Position numbers and translations under genes: made by a program | Shown here: one piece after another, positions 10,577 to 20,022 of the stretch | How positions within the stretch are numbered: position 1 is the stretch's first letter | Layout of the letters: each line of letters opens with the position of its first letter | The notes under the pieces: model-generated | Databases searched by the model: none | Seen by the model: the letters and a program-made list of their open reading frames with translations, nothing else | Told to the model about the DNA's origin: nothing | NCBI RefSeq assembly: GCF_040675855.1 | Contig: NZ_JBEGIK010000001.1 | Span: forward strand, 3,348,001-3,412,000 | DNA length: 64,000 bases | Direction: 5' to 3' | From: Microbacterium sp. LWH3-1.2 | GTDB lineage: Bacteria; Actinomycetota; Actinomycetes; Actinomycetales; Microbacteriaceae

Positions 10577-10613
10577 CTTCAGCGTAACTGAAAGTGCTTC
10601 AGGCTTTCTGAAG
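10577..10613. promoter_or_regulatory. Paired palindromes, candidate MarR operators
   Basis: Two copies of CTTCAG-N5-CTGAA(A/G) lie at 10577-10593 and 10597-10613, exactly 20 bp apart, i.e. two helical turns on the same face. They sit in the 64-bp gap between the marR-like stop and the DUF3817 start, overlapping its ribosome-binding region. Confidence 0.6.
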
Positions 10614-10638
10614 GTTCGCGGGCCCCCGCGCTCCCGGC

Positions 10639-11058
10639 CTACTCGGGGGCCAGTCCGAACGGCTGCTCGTGCAGACCCTCCAACGCGCTGGCGAGTGCGG
10701 GCGCCCCCGCGGCCAGTCCCGCGTCGAGCGCTGCCAGCCGTTGCTCGGCCGCCTGCAGCACCTCGTTCCCCCGCTCGGTCACGCGCAGATCGGAGGCCGC
10801 GCCCGCGTGCTTCGTGGCGTCCGCGACGAGCCCGTCGGCGACGAGGGTCTGCACCGCGGTGTGCGCCGACTGCACGGTGATCTGGGAGCGGCGCGCGAGT
10901 TCGCTGAACGAGATGCCGGGCGTCGCCTCGATGTGGGCGAGCAGTCCGTACTTTCGGGTGGTGAGCCCGAGGTCGCGCAGCTGCGCGCCGAGGTGCGCGT
11001 CCCAGACGGCGGCCACGGTCAGCAGCGAGATGACGGGACTGAACGCACGGTCTGGCAC
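10639..11058 (-). CDS. MarR-family transcriptional regulator
   Basis: This 139-residue protein has the winged-helix layout of MarR: dimerisation helix at the N-terminus, LTTRKYGLLAHIEATPGISFSELARRSQITVQSAHTAVQTLVADGLV as the helix-turn-helix, and a wing with RVTERGNEVL. MarR proteins bind DNA as dimers and are released by small phenolic or oxidant signals. Length is typical. It lies upstream of DUF3817 on the same strand with tandem operator-like sites between them. Confidence 0.88.
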   Translation of the reverse strand: MPDRAFSPVISLLTVAAVWDAHLGAQLRDLGLTTRKYGLLAHIEATPGISFSELARRSQITVQSAHTAVQTLVADGLVADATKHAGAASDLRVTERGNEVLQAAEQRLAALDAGLAAGAPALASALEGLHEQPFGLAPE

Positions 11059-11148
11059 CGTTGAATGCTAGTCCCGCTGCCCCGTGACGGCACGCATTCA
11101 CCCGCTGTCCCGGGAAGCGGACGCCGCGCGCCCGGCTACCGTGGGACG

Positions 11149-12252
11149 GTGACATTCTCGCTCGACGGCCTGCGCCGGTGGCCCGACGTGGAGGCTCCGG
11201 ACCTCGTGGCGGCGGATGCTGCGGACCGGCTGCTGCTCGAAGAATCCGCGATCGCTCGGTCGACAGCGACGGGCGGCGGGCTGGTGGTGATCGGCGACGG
11301 CTACGGCGCGCTGACGCTGAGCGCGGCCGCGGACGGCGGTTGCGGCATCCGTGTCCATCAGGACCCGCTCACCGGCGAACGCGCTCTCGCGGCGAACTCC
11401 GAGCGCTTCGGACTCGGCGACGCGTTCGCGTCGCTGCCGCTGGCGCCGGAGCTGGTGCGCGGCGCACGGGTCGTGCTGCTGCGGCTGCCGAGGTCGCTCG
11501 ACGCGCTGCGTGACGTCGCGGCGCTGATCGCCGCATACGCGGCGCCCGATGTCGTCGTGTTCGCGGGTGGTCGAGTGAAGCACATGACGCTCGCCATGAA
11601 CGACGTGCTGCGCGAACGGTTCGCCCGCCTCGATGTCACTCACGCCCGCCAGAAGTCCCGCGTGCTCATCGCCCGCGAGCCCCACGACGGCCGTGACCCG
11701 GTTCCGAGCCGCGCGACACACGACGGGATCGTCGTCTGCGCGTACGGAGGAGCGTTCGCCGGGGCGTCGATCGACATCGGGACGAGGTTCCTGCTGGAGC
11801 ACCTGCCCCCGCTCGCCGATGGCGCGGCGATCGATTTCGCGTGCGGGACCGGTGTGGTCGCGGCGGCGCTGGCACTGCGGCATCCGTCTCTCCGCGTGCT
11901 CGCGTGCGACCAGTCCGCAGCCGCGGTCGCATCCGCGCACGCGACGGCGGAGGCGAACGGCGTCGCCGACCGCGTCCACGTCGTCCGCGACGACATGCTC
12001 GGCGCACAGCCGGACGCGAGCGCGACCTTCATCGCACTGAACCCGCCGTTCCACTCGGGGTCGGCGGTGCACGATGCCATCGCTCCGCGGATGTTCGCGG
12101 AGGCTGCTCGCGTGCTGCGGCCCGGCGGCGAACTCTGGGCCGTGTGGAACTCCGGACTGCGCTACCGTCCGGCGCTCGATCGCACGGTCGGCCCCACACG
12201 GCAGATCGCACGCAACGCCAAGTTCACCGTGACGGCGTCCACCCGCCGCTGA
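11149..12252 (+). CDS. RsmC/RlmG-like class I methyltransferase
   Basis: This 367-residue protein has two tandem Rossmann-type halves, as in the rRNA guanine-N2 methyltransferases RsmC and RlmG. The N-terminal half is degenerate; the C-terminal half has the SAM motif DFACGTGVVAAAL and the catalytic NPPFHSG motif, which marks amino-group methylation of guanine. The likely role is methylation of 16S or 23S rRNA. I chose the GTG at 11149 because homology starts there and the upstream codons read through intergenic sequence; no convincing ribosome-binding site is visible, so the start is uncertain. Confidence 0.82.
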   Translation: MTFSLDGLRRWPDVEAPDLVAADAADRLLLEESAIARSTATGGGLVVIGDGYGALTLSAAADGGCGIRVHQDPLTGERALAANSERFGLGDAFASLPLAPELVRGARVVLLRLPRSLDALRDVAALIAAYAAPDVVVFAGGRVKHMTLAMNDVLRERFARLDVTHARQKSRVLIAREPHDGRDPVPSRATHDGIVVCAYGGAFAGASIDIGTRFLLEHLPPLADGAAIDFACGTGVVAAALALRHPSLRVLACDQSAAAVASAHATAEANGVADRVHVVRDDMLGAQPDASATFIALNPPFHSGSAVHDAIAPRMFAEAARVLRPGGELWAVWNSGLRYRPALDRTVGPTRQIARNAKFTVTASTRR

Positions 12253-12265
12253 CGTGTCGCGGCGG

Positions 12266-12925
12266 TTACTCGCCGGCATCCGGGGTCGGATCGTCCTCGG
12301 CCGTCGGGCCGAACAGCACCCACGCCGCGTCGCTGCACTCGTAGAACTGGACGGCAGCCGTGTCGATGAACACGTCACCGTCGGCGGTGCAGGCGCCGTC
12401 GTCGGGCGCGGACGTGCCGAGCACCACCTGCGTTCCCGGCGCACCCGGCGCGCCGCTCGGGCCCTGCGCGCCCTGCTCGCCCTGGGAACCCTGTGCGCCC
12501 GCCGGCCCCTGCTCGCCCGTGAGGTTCTCCGCCGCCGCCTCACGGATGTTGCCCACCACCGTCCACGTGCCGTCCTGGAAGAGGTACACATCGGCGTTGA
12601 GGATGTCGATGAAGACGTCACCCTCGTAGCCTTTGCCCGCCTCCGGCGCTCCGGACCCGGCGCGCACCGCCGACCCGGCCGGAAGGATCTCGGCGAGCAC
12701 GTCCTCGTACTCCGGCGACGCCGAAGGCTCCGGCGCGGGAGCGGGTGTGGCCGTGTCGACCGACCTCGCGAGCCACGATCCGAGGAAGGCGGCGAAGAAC
12801 GATAGGAGCGCGAAGCCGAGACCGAACCACACGAGGGTGCCGCGGGTCACCGGCGGTGCAGCGTGTGCGCGTGCAGGCGCGGGTGCCGGATCCTCGGTCG
12901 ATTGCACGTCCTGGACCACGGCCAC
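12266..12925 (-). CDS. Membrane-anchored protein with a short collagen-like stretch
   Basis: This 219-residue protein has a proline/alanine-rich cytoplasmic N-terminus, one transmembrane helix (LVWFGLGFALLSFFAAFLGSW), an acidic linker, and a collagen-like run of about ten Gly-x-y triplets (from GEQGPAGAQG onward). The repeat is flanked on both sides by related GDVFIDxxxxxxY segments, a motif seen in phage-tail and surface proteins with collagen repeats. It is probably exposed on the cell surface. The ATG at 12925 lies at the head of a gap facing the sheath gene. Function unknown. Confidence 0.75.
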   Translation of the reverse strand: MAVVQDVQSTEDPAPAPARAHAAPPVTRGTLVWFGLGFALLSFFAAFLGSWLARSVDTATPAPAPEPSASPEYEDVLAEILPAGSAVRAGSGAPEAGKGYEGDVFIDILNADVYLFQDGTWTVVGNIREAAAENLTGEQGPAGAQGSQGEQGAQGPSGAPGAPGTQVVLGTSAPDDGACTADGDVFIDTAAVQFYECSDAAWVLFGPTAEDDPTPDAGE

Positions 12926-13220
12926 TCCCCTTCCACCGCATGCGACTTGGACGCCGGACTCCCACAGCGTCGGCGTCGTGACTCAACTGTAGGAACGCGG
13001 GTCCCCCGTGTCACCTGTTCGACGGGAGATCGACCCTGCGCGCCGGGCCCTTGACAGCCCCCACCGCGAGGGATTGACTCTCGAATCGAGGTCCTTGCAT
13101 TTCGCACCGTGGTCGTCGAGGCCACGCCGACGACACCACCTGGTGGGGTCGCCTCCCTCCTGTCGGCCTCGGGTATCGCCGTCGGGGCCCCAGATCGATG
13201 CATCCTCTCCGGAGACAGCC

Positions 13221-14861
13221 ATGCGGTCCCAACTGACCTGTCCCGGCGTGTACATCGAGGAGGTGGCCAGCGGGGTTCGGACGATCGTCGGGGTCTCCAC
13301 CGCGGTCACCGCCTTCGTGGGGCGGGCGCCCCGCGGCCCGGTGGACAGGCCCGTCGTCGTGACGAACTTCGGTGAGTTCGAGCGCGTGTTCGGCGGACTC
13401 TGGAGGCTCAGCCGGCTCGGCTTCTCCGTGCGCGACTTCTTCCTCAACGGCGGCGGCACAGCCGTGATCGTCCGCGTCGTGAACGATGCGGCGTCCGACG
13501 CCGACGACCCCGCGTCGTCCTCGGTCGACCTCGCCCTCGACACCGGTGCGGACCTCCTCACGCTCGAGGCGGTCGATGTCGGCCTGTGGGGCGACGGCCT
13601 CCGCGTGCGCATCGACCACGAGACGCGCCCCCACGACGCGGCTCTGGGCGACGAGCCCGACACCCTGTTCAACCTGACCGTCCGCGACAGCGCGACAGGA
13701 ATGATCGAGGCCCATCGCAATGTCGTCCTCGCACCGGCCGACCATCCGCGACTGCTGTCGCGGGTCCTCGGCAACGAGTCCGTCCTCGTGCGCACGGCAG
13801 GGACCGTGCCCGACAGCAGTCGCCCCAAGGTCCACACGGGCACGCCATCGGCGGGCAAGACGATCTGGGACGACCTCACGCCGACGCCGGGCGACCCTTC
13901 GCAGGAGGCGAGCCAGCGGCTCGCCGGCGGAGACGACGGCGATGACCTCGTCGCCGCCGACGTGAAGGGCTCGCTCGGCGCCAAGACGGGACTGTACGCG
14001 CTCGAGGACGCCGACATCTTCAACCTCCTCGTCATTCCCCCGTATCAGGGGGTGTCGCCCGACGGTCCCGGCGGCGAGGTCGAGGCCGACGTCATCGCGG
14101 AGGCGGCGACCTATGCCGAGACGCGGCGCGCGTTCTACGTGATCGACGCCCCGCCGACCTGGGACACGGCCGGCGACGCGGCGTCGGGTCTCGCGTCGCT
14201 CGGAACGGTGAGCGCGAACGCGGCGGTGTACTTCCCGAGGCTGCGGCAGACCAACCCGCTCCGCGACAACCAGCTCGAGACCTTCGGGGCCTCGGGCGCG
14301 GTGGCAGGCGTGCTCGCCCGCACCGATGCGACCCGCGGCGTGTGGAAGGCGCCGGCCGGCCTCGAGGCGACGCTCAACGGCGTGCCCGAGCTCTCGGTCC
14401 CGCTGAGCGACGGCGAGATCGGGCAGCTGAACACGCTCGGCATCAACAGCCTGCGCGCGTTCGCGGGCGCCGGCCGCGTCGTGTGGGGGGCGCGCACGCT
14501 GAAGGGTGCGGACTCGCTCGCGAACGAGTGGAAGTACATCCCCGTGCGGCGCACCGCGCTCTTCATCGAGGAGTCGCTCTTCCGCGGAACGCAGTGGGTC
14601 GTGTTCGAACCCAACGACGAGCCGCTGTGGGCGCAGATCCGCCTCAACGTCGGCACGTTCATGAACGACCTCTTCCGCCAGGGCGCGTTCCAGGGCCGCA
14701 CCCCGCGCGATGCGTACTTCGTCAAGTGCGACAGGGAGACGACGACGCAGTCGGACATCGACCGGGGCATCGTCAACGTCCACGTCGGCTTCGCGCCGCT
14801 CAAGCCCGCGGAGTTCGTCGTCATCCGACTGCAGCAGATCGCCGGCGCGAGCGCCGTCTGA
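13221..14861 (+). CDS. Contractile-tail sheath protein (eCIS/phage type)
   Basis: This 546-residue protein is a tail sheath of a contractile injection system. The N-terminus (PGVYIEEVASGVRTIVGVSTAVTAFVGRAPRGPVDRP) is the classic sheath opening, and the conserved C-terminal domain has VWGARTL, EWKYIPVRRTALFIEESL and the closing VNVHVGFAPLKPAEFVVIRL stretch. Such sheaths surround a tube and contract to drive it. The ATG at 13221 follows GGAGAC at good spacing. The gene looks intact, but only a broken tube gene follows, with no baseplate, spike or ATPase genes nearby, so the machine cannot be complete here. Confidence 0.93.
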   Translation: MRSQLTCPGVYIEEVASGVRTIVGVSTAVTAFVGRAPRGPVDRPVVVTNFGEFERVFGGLWRLSRLGFSVRDFFLNGGGTAVIVRVVNDAASDADDPASSSVDLALDTGADLLTLEAVDVGLWGDGLRVRIDHETRPHDAALGDEPDTLFNLTVRDSATGMIEAHRNVVLAPADHPRLLSRVLGNESVLVRTAGTVPDSSRPKVHTGTPSAGKTIWDDLTPTPGDPSQEASQRLAGGDDGDDLVAADVKGSLGAKTGLYALEDADIFNLLVIPPYQGVSPDGPGGEVEADVIAEAATYAETRRAFYVIDAPPTWDTAGDAASGLASLGTVSANAAVYFPRLRQTNPLRDNQLETFGASGAVAGVLARTDATRGVWKAPAGLEATLNGVPELSVPLSDGEIGQLNTLGINSLRAFAGAGRVVWGARTLKGADSLANEWKYIPVRRTALFIEESLFRGTQWVVFEPNDEPLWAQIRLNVGTFMNDLFRQGAFQGRTPRDAYFVKCDRETTTQSDIDRGIVNVHVGFAPLKPAEFVVIRLQQIAGASAV

Positions 14862-14878
14862 GCCGAAGGAACCGGGAC

Positions 14879-15247
14879 ATGGCACAGTTCAGCGTCAACG
14901 CCAGCAGGTTCGACCCGTTCAAGAACTTCGAATTCCGCGTGAAGGGGGACGGCAAGTACGTCGCGGGCGTCAGCAAGGTGAGCGGTCTCAAGCGCACCAC
15001 GGAGGTCGTCGAGCACCGCGAAGGCAGGAGGCTCGTCGCGCGCGCCGAATCCGCCCGCGAGCTGCTCGGCTCGCGTGAGCTCCGGGCGGCGGCGCGACGG
15101 GTACCCGAACTCGGCAGGAGCATCGAGTCGGCTCCAGCGGAGTTGGATCGCCAGGACGCGGCCGCCGAGCAGTCGCGTTCCGAACTGCACGACGCGAGCA
15201 AGGAGTGGCTCGAGGCCCTCCGGACGTTGCGGAACCCGGGTGGATGA
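14879..15247 (+). pseudogene. Truncated tail-tube gene fused to foreign 3' sequence
   Basis: The 122-codon frame begins as a contractile-tail tube protein: about 49 residues (FDPFKNFEFRVKGDGKYVAG, then VSKVSGLKRTTEVVEHREG) match the tube N-terminus. After HREG, near position 15026, the homology stops, where intact tubes continue with a GGDPSTSRK-like stretch. The remaining 73 residues are Arg/Glu/Ala-rich and helical, unlike tube proteins, and resemble the end of an unrelated coiled-coil protein. The frame stays open across the join, consistent with an internal deletion that fused the 5' end of the tube gene to the 3' end of a downstream gene. A stable product is possible but a working tube is not. 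Confidence 0.7.
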
Positions 15248-15489
15248 CCCGGCGACACCCGGGATTGACCGGGGGGCCGACGCGAGAATGCCGGCGCCCC
15301 CGGTAGCCGCGAGCTCGGGACCCACGGCCGGGGTGCCGGACCGGGGCTCCGGCGCTATCCCCCACTGAAGAGACACCGCCCTCGGAGATCTATTACGCGA
15401 GTTCGGGCGGGTACCCGGATCGAGTTCACCAGCCCCGCAGACGCCGATCGAGCGATCGGCTGATGGGAGCGGGTGAAAAAGCGATGGGA

Positions 15490-15520
15490 GGACGGATGCC
15501 GCGGGGCGCAGCATCCGTCC
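15490..15520 (-). terminator. Terminator hairpin of the amino-acid permease gene
   Basis: A perfect 10-bp stem (15490-15499 against 15511-15520, 11-nt loop) lies just past the permease stop at 15534. Read on the minus strand it is followed within 20 nt by TTTTT, fitting a rho-independent terminator. The 15248-15489 stretch before it shows nothing else. Confidence 0.7.
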
Positions 15521-15533
15521 CCCCTTCAGTCGC

Positions 15534-17105
15534 TCAGTCCCGGCGTCGCAGAGCGTCCTCGGCGGGTCGCGTGGCGATGACGGGGTGGCTGCCGGTGTAG
15601 CCCTCGCGCGCGCGGGCGGCCTCCTGGATCTTGCCGCGTGCAGCGAACCAGCCGATGATGAGGGCGGGGATCAGCAGGACCAGCGACGCGAGCACCCAGC
15701 GCCCCGTTTCGGAGAACGCCATGGTGACGAGCACGAACGCGAGGAACGCAAGCGTCAGGTAGGACGTGAAGGGCGCCCCGAAGAGCCGGAACGCGGGGCG
15801 GACGACCTTCCCCTGCTTCGCCCACCGCTGCAGCTTCAGCTGGCAGAGGATGATCGTGGCCCAGCCGCCGATGATCCCGAGCGCGGAGATCTCGAGGACG
15901 ATCTCGAACGCCTGGGACGGCCAGAGCGCGTTGATGCCGACGCCGGCGAGCGTGATCACCGCGGTGAGCAGGATGCCGCCATAGGGCACGCCGTTCTTGC
16001 TCATGGCGGCGGTGAACGCCGGCGCGGAGCCGTTCACCGACATGGACCGCAGGATGCGGCCGGTCGAGTACAGGCCCGCGTTCAGGCTCGACAGCGCGGC
16101 CGTGAGCACGACGAAGTTCATCACCGACCCCGCTATCGCCCCGGCTTCGGGGGATCCGATGTGGGAGAAGAACGTCACGAACGGCGACTGGCCAGCCTGG
16201 TACACGTCGAACGGAAGCAGCAGCGACAGCAGCAGGATCGATCCGACATAGAAGATGGCGATCCGCAGCACCACGGTGTTGATCGCCTTCGGCATCACCT
16301 TCGCGGGATTCGCCGTCTCACCGGCCGCGGTCCCGATCAACTCGATGCCCGCGTAGGCGAACACCACCCCGGTGATCGCAAGGAGAGGCGCGATGAATCC
16401 CATCGGGAACATGCCGCCGTTCTCGGCGATCACGGTGAACCCGGTCGGGCCGACATCGGTGGACCCGTTGAAGACGATGAAGCACGTGCCCACGATGAGG
16501 AAGATCACGAGCGCGGCGACCTTGATGAGCGCGAACCAGAACTCCATCTCGCCGAACAGCTTGACGCTCACAAGGTTCAGTGACAGCACCACGACCAGTG
16601 CGACCAGCGCGATCACCCATTGCGGGATCTGCTGCAGCGGTTCCCAGTACTGGGCCCAGAAGTTCACGTAGAGAGCCGCGGCGGTGACGTCGACGATCGA
16701 GGTCATCGCCCAGTTGAGGAAGTACATCCAGCCCGCACCGAACGCGAGCTTCTCCCCGTAGAACTCCCGCGCGTACGAGACGAACGACCCCGAGGACGGG
16801 CGATGCAGGACAAGCTCGCCGAGGGCGCGGAGGATGAGGAAGGCGAAGAAGCCGCAGACGGCGTAGACCAGGATCAGGGCCGGGCCGCTGGACGCGAGGC
16901 GACCGCCGGCGCCCATGAACAGACCGGTGCCGATCGCGCCGCCGATCGCGATCATCTGGATCTGGCGGGGCCGCAGGGCCTTGTGATAGCCGGCGTCCTC
17001 GCTGGAGAAGTCCTGGACGGCTTCAGCGCGGTCACCGGTGAGTTCGCGATCGTTCTCGAGAGCGTCCTCGGGATCCATCTTCGCGACGGGGGGATTGTCA
17101 GTCAT
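15534..17105 (-). CDS. APC-family amino-acid permease
   Basis: This 523-residue protein is an amino acid/proton symporter of the LysP/GabP/AnsP branch. After a hydrophilic N-terminus of about 55 residues comes [25 protein letters not shown], the consensus first helix of the family, followed by about eleven further hydrophobic segments. The conserved [19 protein letters not shown] loop is present. Substrate specificity (asparagine, GABA, aromatic or basic amino acids) cannot be read from the sequence. I chose the ATG at 17105 because MTDNPP fits the family start; an upstream frame extension lacks support. A FadR-type regulator lies just upstream on the same strand. Confidence 0.9.
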   Translation of the reverse strand: MTDNPPVAKMDPEDALENDRELTGDRAEAVQDFSSEDAGYHKALRPRQIQMIAIGGAIGTGLFMGAGGRLASSGPALILVYAVCGFFAFLILRALGELVLHRPSSGSFVSYAREFYGEKLAFGAGWMYFLNWAMTSIVDVTAAALYVNFWAQYWEPLQQIPQWVIALVALVVVLSLNLVSVKLFGEMEFWFALIKVAALVIFLIVGTCFIVFNGSTDVGPTGFTVIAENGGMFPMGFIAPLLAITGVVFAYAGIELIGTAAGETANPAKVMPKAINTVVLRIAIFYVGSILLLSLLLPFDVYQAGQSPFVTFFSHIGSPEAGAIAGSVMNFVVLTAALSSLNAGLYSTGRILRSMSVNGSAPAFTAAMSKNGVPYGGILLTAVITLAGVGINALWPSQAFEIVLEISALGIIGGWATIILCQLKLQRWAKQGKVVRPAFRLFGAPFTSYLTLAFLAFVLVTMAFSETGRWVLASLVLLIPALIIGWFAARGKIQEAARAREGYTGSHPVIATRPAEDALRRRD

Positions 17106-17163
17106 GACATTTGCCTTTCGGAGGGTGGTGCACGTGGGGACCACTCGGCCAAGGGCGACTCCT

Positions 17164-17874
17164 TCAGCGCCGCTCGTCGAGCATCGTGATGCTGAGCAGA
17201 ACCTCCTTCACCTGGTCGAGGTGGTAGCCCATGCTGTCCTCTGCCTCTTCCACCGAACCGCGCGCGATCGCGGCGATGATCGCCCGGTGCTCGGCGTCGC
17301 TCTGGTGACGTCGACCGGGCGTGAGGTTGATGACACTGGACTGCTGCGCGAGGACCATCCGGATGCTCTCCAGGACGTCCGCGAACACGGGGTTCCCGGA
17401 CGCGGATGCGATCGCCGCATGAAGCCGAGCGTCGAGATCGACCCACCGCTGGGGGTCCTCCTCCGCTTCCATCTGCTCCTGCAGTTCCTGCAACGCCGTG
17501 ACCTGGTCCTCGCTGCGACGCACCGCGGCAAGACCCGCCGCAGCGACCTCGATGTGAGGGCGCGCCTCCATGAGGTGCCCGGCCGAGTAGCTGCCGAATC
17601 GCATGTCCCTGGCCGGTTCCGTGGCGGTGACGAAGGTGCCCCGCCCCGTCCTCGTCACCGTCAGTCCGCGCGTCTCCAGGATGCGAAGCACCTCGCGGAC
17701 GACCGCCCGCGAGACCCCGTACCGCGCAGCGAGCGCCTGTTCGGACGGCAGCCGATCCCCCACGCGCGCGATTCCGGCGGCGATCGCCTCACTGAGGTCA
17801 CGCAGCACGTAGTCCACCGCACCGACGCGGCCTCCGCCTGGCGGCGCTGTCCAGCTGTCTGACAGGGGTTCCAC
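17164..17874 (-). CDS. FadR-subfamily GntR transcriptional regulator
   Basis: This 236-residue protein has an N-terminal GntR winged helix ([34 protein letters not shown], then GRGTFV) and a C-terminal all-helical FCD domain with the [19 protein letters not shown] and [20 protein letters not shown] motifs whose Asp/His residues bind a metal and a carboxylate ligand. It ends 58 nt before the permease start on the same strand and likely controls it in response to an amino or organic acid (inference from position). Confidence 0.9.
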   Translation of the reverse strand: MEPLSDSWTAPPGGGRVGAVDYVLRDLSEAIAAGIARVGDRLPSEQALAARYGVSRAVVREVLRILETRGLTVTRTGRGTFVTATEPARDMRFGSYSAGHLMEARPHIEVAAAGLAAVRRSEDQVTALQELQEQMEAEEDPQRWVDLDARLHAAIASASGNPVFADVLESIRMVLAQQSSVINLTPGRRHQSDAEHRAIIAAIARGSVEEAEDSMGYHLDQVKEVLLSITMLDERR

Positions 17875-18036
17875 GTCTCCATGGTGGCCATCCGATGTTT
17901 CGGAGCCGTTTCCACCGCGAACTATTCACGTGACGTCATCGTGCTGACGGTCGGACTCACGACCACACCGACCCGTGCCGCTCGATCCCTGTGTGCGCGG
18001 GCAGCGCATCGCTCTGCACGGGCCGCCGAGCCCTAG

Positions 18037-18157
18037 ACGGGCGGGCAGGCCACGAGGTAGGGTCCCGCCGCGTCCGCCTTCTCGAGCCCTAGACGGACTG
18101 ACGCAGCACGGGCGGGCAGGCCACGAGGTAGGGTCCCGCCGCGTCCGCCTTCTCGAG
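18037..18157. repeat. Tandem duplication of the lacI 3' end
   Basis: The 50-nt block 18108-18157, inside the 3' end of the following regulator gene, is repeated exactly at 18037-18086 beyond the stop codon. A 13-nt block GAGCCCTAGACGG is also repeated (18028-18040 and 18084-18096) and carries the TAG stop in both places. Read on the minus strand the extra copy would encode the same LEKADAAGPYLVACPPV tail and stop. The rest of the 17875-18088 gap shows nothing. Confidence 0.85.
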
Positions 18158-19102
18158 TCCGAGAAGGACGCGCACCGCGGTGGCACCGAGCTCGTAGTGC
18201 GGCAGCGCCACCGTCGACAGCGGAGGGCGCAGGTGTGCGGCGATCACGTCCTGGTTGTCGAACCCCATGATGGCGATGTCCTCCGGGATCCGCAGCCCGC
18301 CCTCGCGGAGGCCGTCGTACAGGCCCATGGCCACCCGGTCGTTGTGGCAGAACACCGCCGTGACCTGTGCGGCGACGATCGACGCGGTCGCCGCGTACCC
18401 GCCCTCCTGTTGAGGCGCGGCGAAGAACGCCAACTCGGGGTCGTACGGCAGCCCGGCCGCCTCCAATGCGGCGCGGTACCCGGCAAGCCGGCCGGTCTGC
18501 GCCGGTGAAGGGGTCGTGGTGTTGATGAAGGCGATGCGGCGGTGGCCGGCAGCGATCAGTTCCTCGGTGGCAAGTCGTCCGCCCTGTTCCTCGTCTGGAA
18601 CCACCGCAGGAAGGTCGCTGCCTGTCGCGAAGCAGTCGACGAGCACGGTGTCGGTCTGCAGCAGCGCCGGGGGCACCGTGATCTCGTGGTGGTACCAGCT
18701 GGAGTAGAGCACGCCGTGGACCTGGTGCTCGAGCATCATGGCGATCGCTTCGTCCTCGGCCGCACGGTTCCCGTCCGTGTCCGCGACGAGGAGCACGTAG
18801 CCATGCCGCCACGCCTCGTTCTGGGCACCGTGGATGATCTGTCCGGCGAACGGTGTGGTCGCGATCGCGTCCGATACGAGTCCGATGAACCGGGAGGTGC
18901 CCTGAGAGAGCGTTTTCGCCAATGCGTTCGGCCGGTAGCCGAGCGCGGCCACGGCTTCTTGGACACGCCGACGGGCGTCGTCGCCGATCCGCGCGCCAGG
19001 CTTGTCGTTGACGACGTGCGACACGGTGGCCACCGAGACGCCGGCCGCCTTCGCGACATCGCGCATCGTCACCGCGGACCCGGTCCTGCCGTGCTCGGGC
19101 AT
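18089..19102 (-). CDS. LacI-family repressor of fructan operon A
   Basis: This 337-residue protein starts with a LacI DNA-binding domain (TMRDVAKAAGVSVATVSHVVNDKPGARIGDDARRRV, then hinge ALGYRPNALAKTL), followed by a periplasmic-binding-type sensor domain with FIGLVSDAIATTPFAGQII and the C-terminal VRVLLGLE signature. It is the last gene of operon A (GH32, lipoprotein, two permeases, regulator), starting 2 nt after the last permease. It presumably represses its own operon until the imported sugar binds. Candidate operators GGTTAATC lie upstream of the first gene. Its 3' end is duplicated just beyond the stop. It resembles the operon C regulator, including the HYELGA/HYEMGA segment. Confidence 0.92.
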   Translation of the reverse strand: MPEHGRTGSAVTMRDVAKAAGVSVATVSHVVNDKPGARIGDDARRRVQEAVAALGYRPNALAKTLSQGTSRFIGLVSDAIATTPFAGQIIHGAQNEAWRHGYVLLVADTDGNRAAEDEAIAMMLEHQVHGVLYSSWYHHEITVPPALLQTDTVLVDCFATGSDLPAVVPDEEQGGRLATEELIAAGHRRIAFINTTTPSPAQTGRLAGYRAALEAAGLPYDPELAFFAAPQQEGGYAATASIVAAQVTAVFCHNDRVAMGLYDGLREGGLRIPEDIAIMGFDNQDVIAAHLRPPLSTVALPHYELGATAVRVLLGLEKADAAGPYLVACPPVLRQSV

Positions 19103-19104
19103 CC

Positions 19105-20022
19105 TCACCCCTTCGTCGCTCCGCTCTCGAGTCCGTAGATCATCGCCTTGTTCAGGACCAGGAACACGAGCAGCAACGGAGTCACGGTGACGCAGACGGC
19201 AGCGAACGTCGCAGTCCAGTCGGTGTTCCCCATCGCTCCGATGTAGTTTTGCAGACCCAACGGGATCGTCTTCAATCCGTCCGAGAGCACGAAGGTGTTC
19301 GCGAAGATGAAATCGTTCCAGATGAAGATGCTGTTCACGAGCACCACGGTGACGATGGTGTTCACCGACAGCGGCAAGGTGATGCGCGCGAAGATCCGGT
19401 AGGGGCCGGCGCCGTCGAGGGATGCCGCCTCGTACGTCTCTCGCGGAATGTACTTGTAGAACGACGAGAACAGGTACACCGCCATCGGTAGCGAGAACGC
19501 GGCGAGCGGGATGATCATCGACATGTGGGTGTCGAGCAGGCCGACCTGCGAGTAGTCGATGAACAGCGGGACCAGGGCGATCTGCACCGGCACGATGATC
19601 CCCAGCAGCAGCAGCGCCCTGACCGAGTTGCTGAAACGGAAGCCCAGCACCTCGAGCGCATATGCCGCCATCATTCCTGCGATGACGATGAGGGCGCTGG
19701 CACCCAGCGTGACGATCAGGCTGTTGAGGATGTTCATCCACAGGTTTCCCGTGCCGAATGCACGGGCGTAGTTGTCGAGGGTGAACGACTGCGGGAGCGC
19801 GAACGGGTTCCCCGCGGCGAAGTCGGCCGCCGTCCGGAAGCTGGTCACGAACAGCCAGAGGAGCGGGTAGACCTGCACGATGACGATGACCACGATGGTC
19901 GCGGTGAGCAGGGTCCGCTGCAGCCGCAGCCGCGGCGACTGCGATGGTCGACGCCGAATCGGCGCCGAGGCGGGCCTCCGCGGCGCCGGGGGGGCGGGCG
20001 CGTGGAGCGTGGAAGCGGTCAT
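19105..20022 (-). CDS. Sugar ABC permease, MalG type (operon A)
   Basis: This 305-residue inner-membrane permease has six predicted helices and the conserved cytoplasmic EAA loop YEAASLDGAGPYRIFARITLPLS, which docks on the ATPase. It belongs to the CUT1 (oligosaccharide) class. The ATG at 20022 overlaps the stop of the partner permease (ATGA), so the two are made together. No ATP-binding gene is in the operon, so a shared MsiK/MalK-type ATPase encoded elsewhere must energise it (family knowledge plus inference). Confidence 0.92.
   Translation of the reverse strand: MTASTLHAPAPPAPRRPASAPIRRRPSQSPRLRLQRTLLTATIVVIVIVQVYPLLWLFVTSFRTAADFAAGNPFALPQSFTLDNYARAFGTGNLWMNILNSLIVTLGASALIVIAGMMAAYALEVLGFRFSNSVRALLLLGIIVPVQIALVPLFIDYSQVGLLDTHMSMIIPLAAFSLPMAVYLFSSFYKYIPRETYEAASLDGAGPYRIFARITLPLSVNTIVTVVLVNSIFIWNDFIFANTFVLSDGLKTIPLGLQNYIGAMGNTDWTATFAAVCVTVTPLLLVFLVLNKAMIYGLESGATKG

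Noticed and set aside
13011-14885. 624-codon open frame antisense to the sheath gene
   Set aside because: It is Arg-rich, has no domain, and mirrors codon bias of the real sheath gene on the opposite strand.
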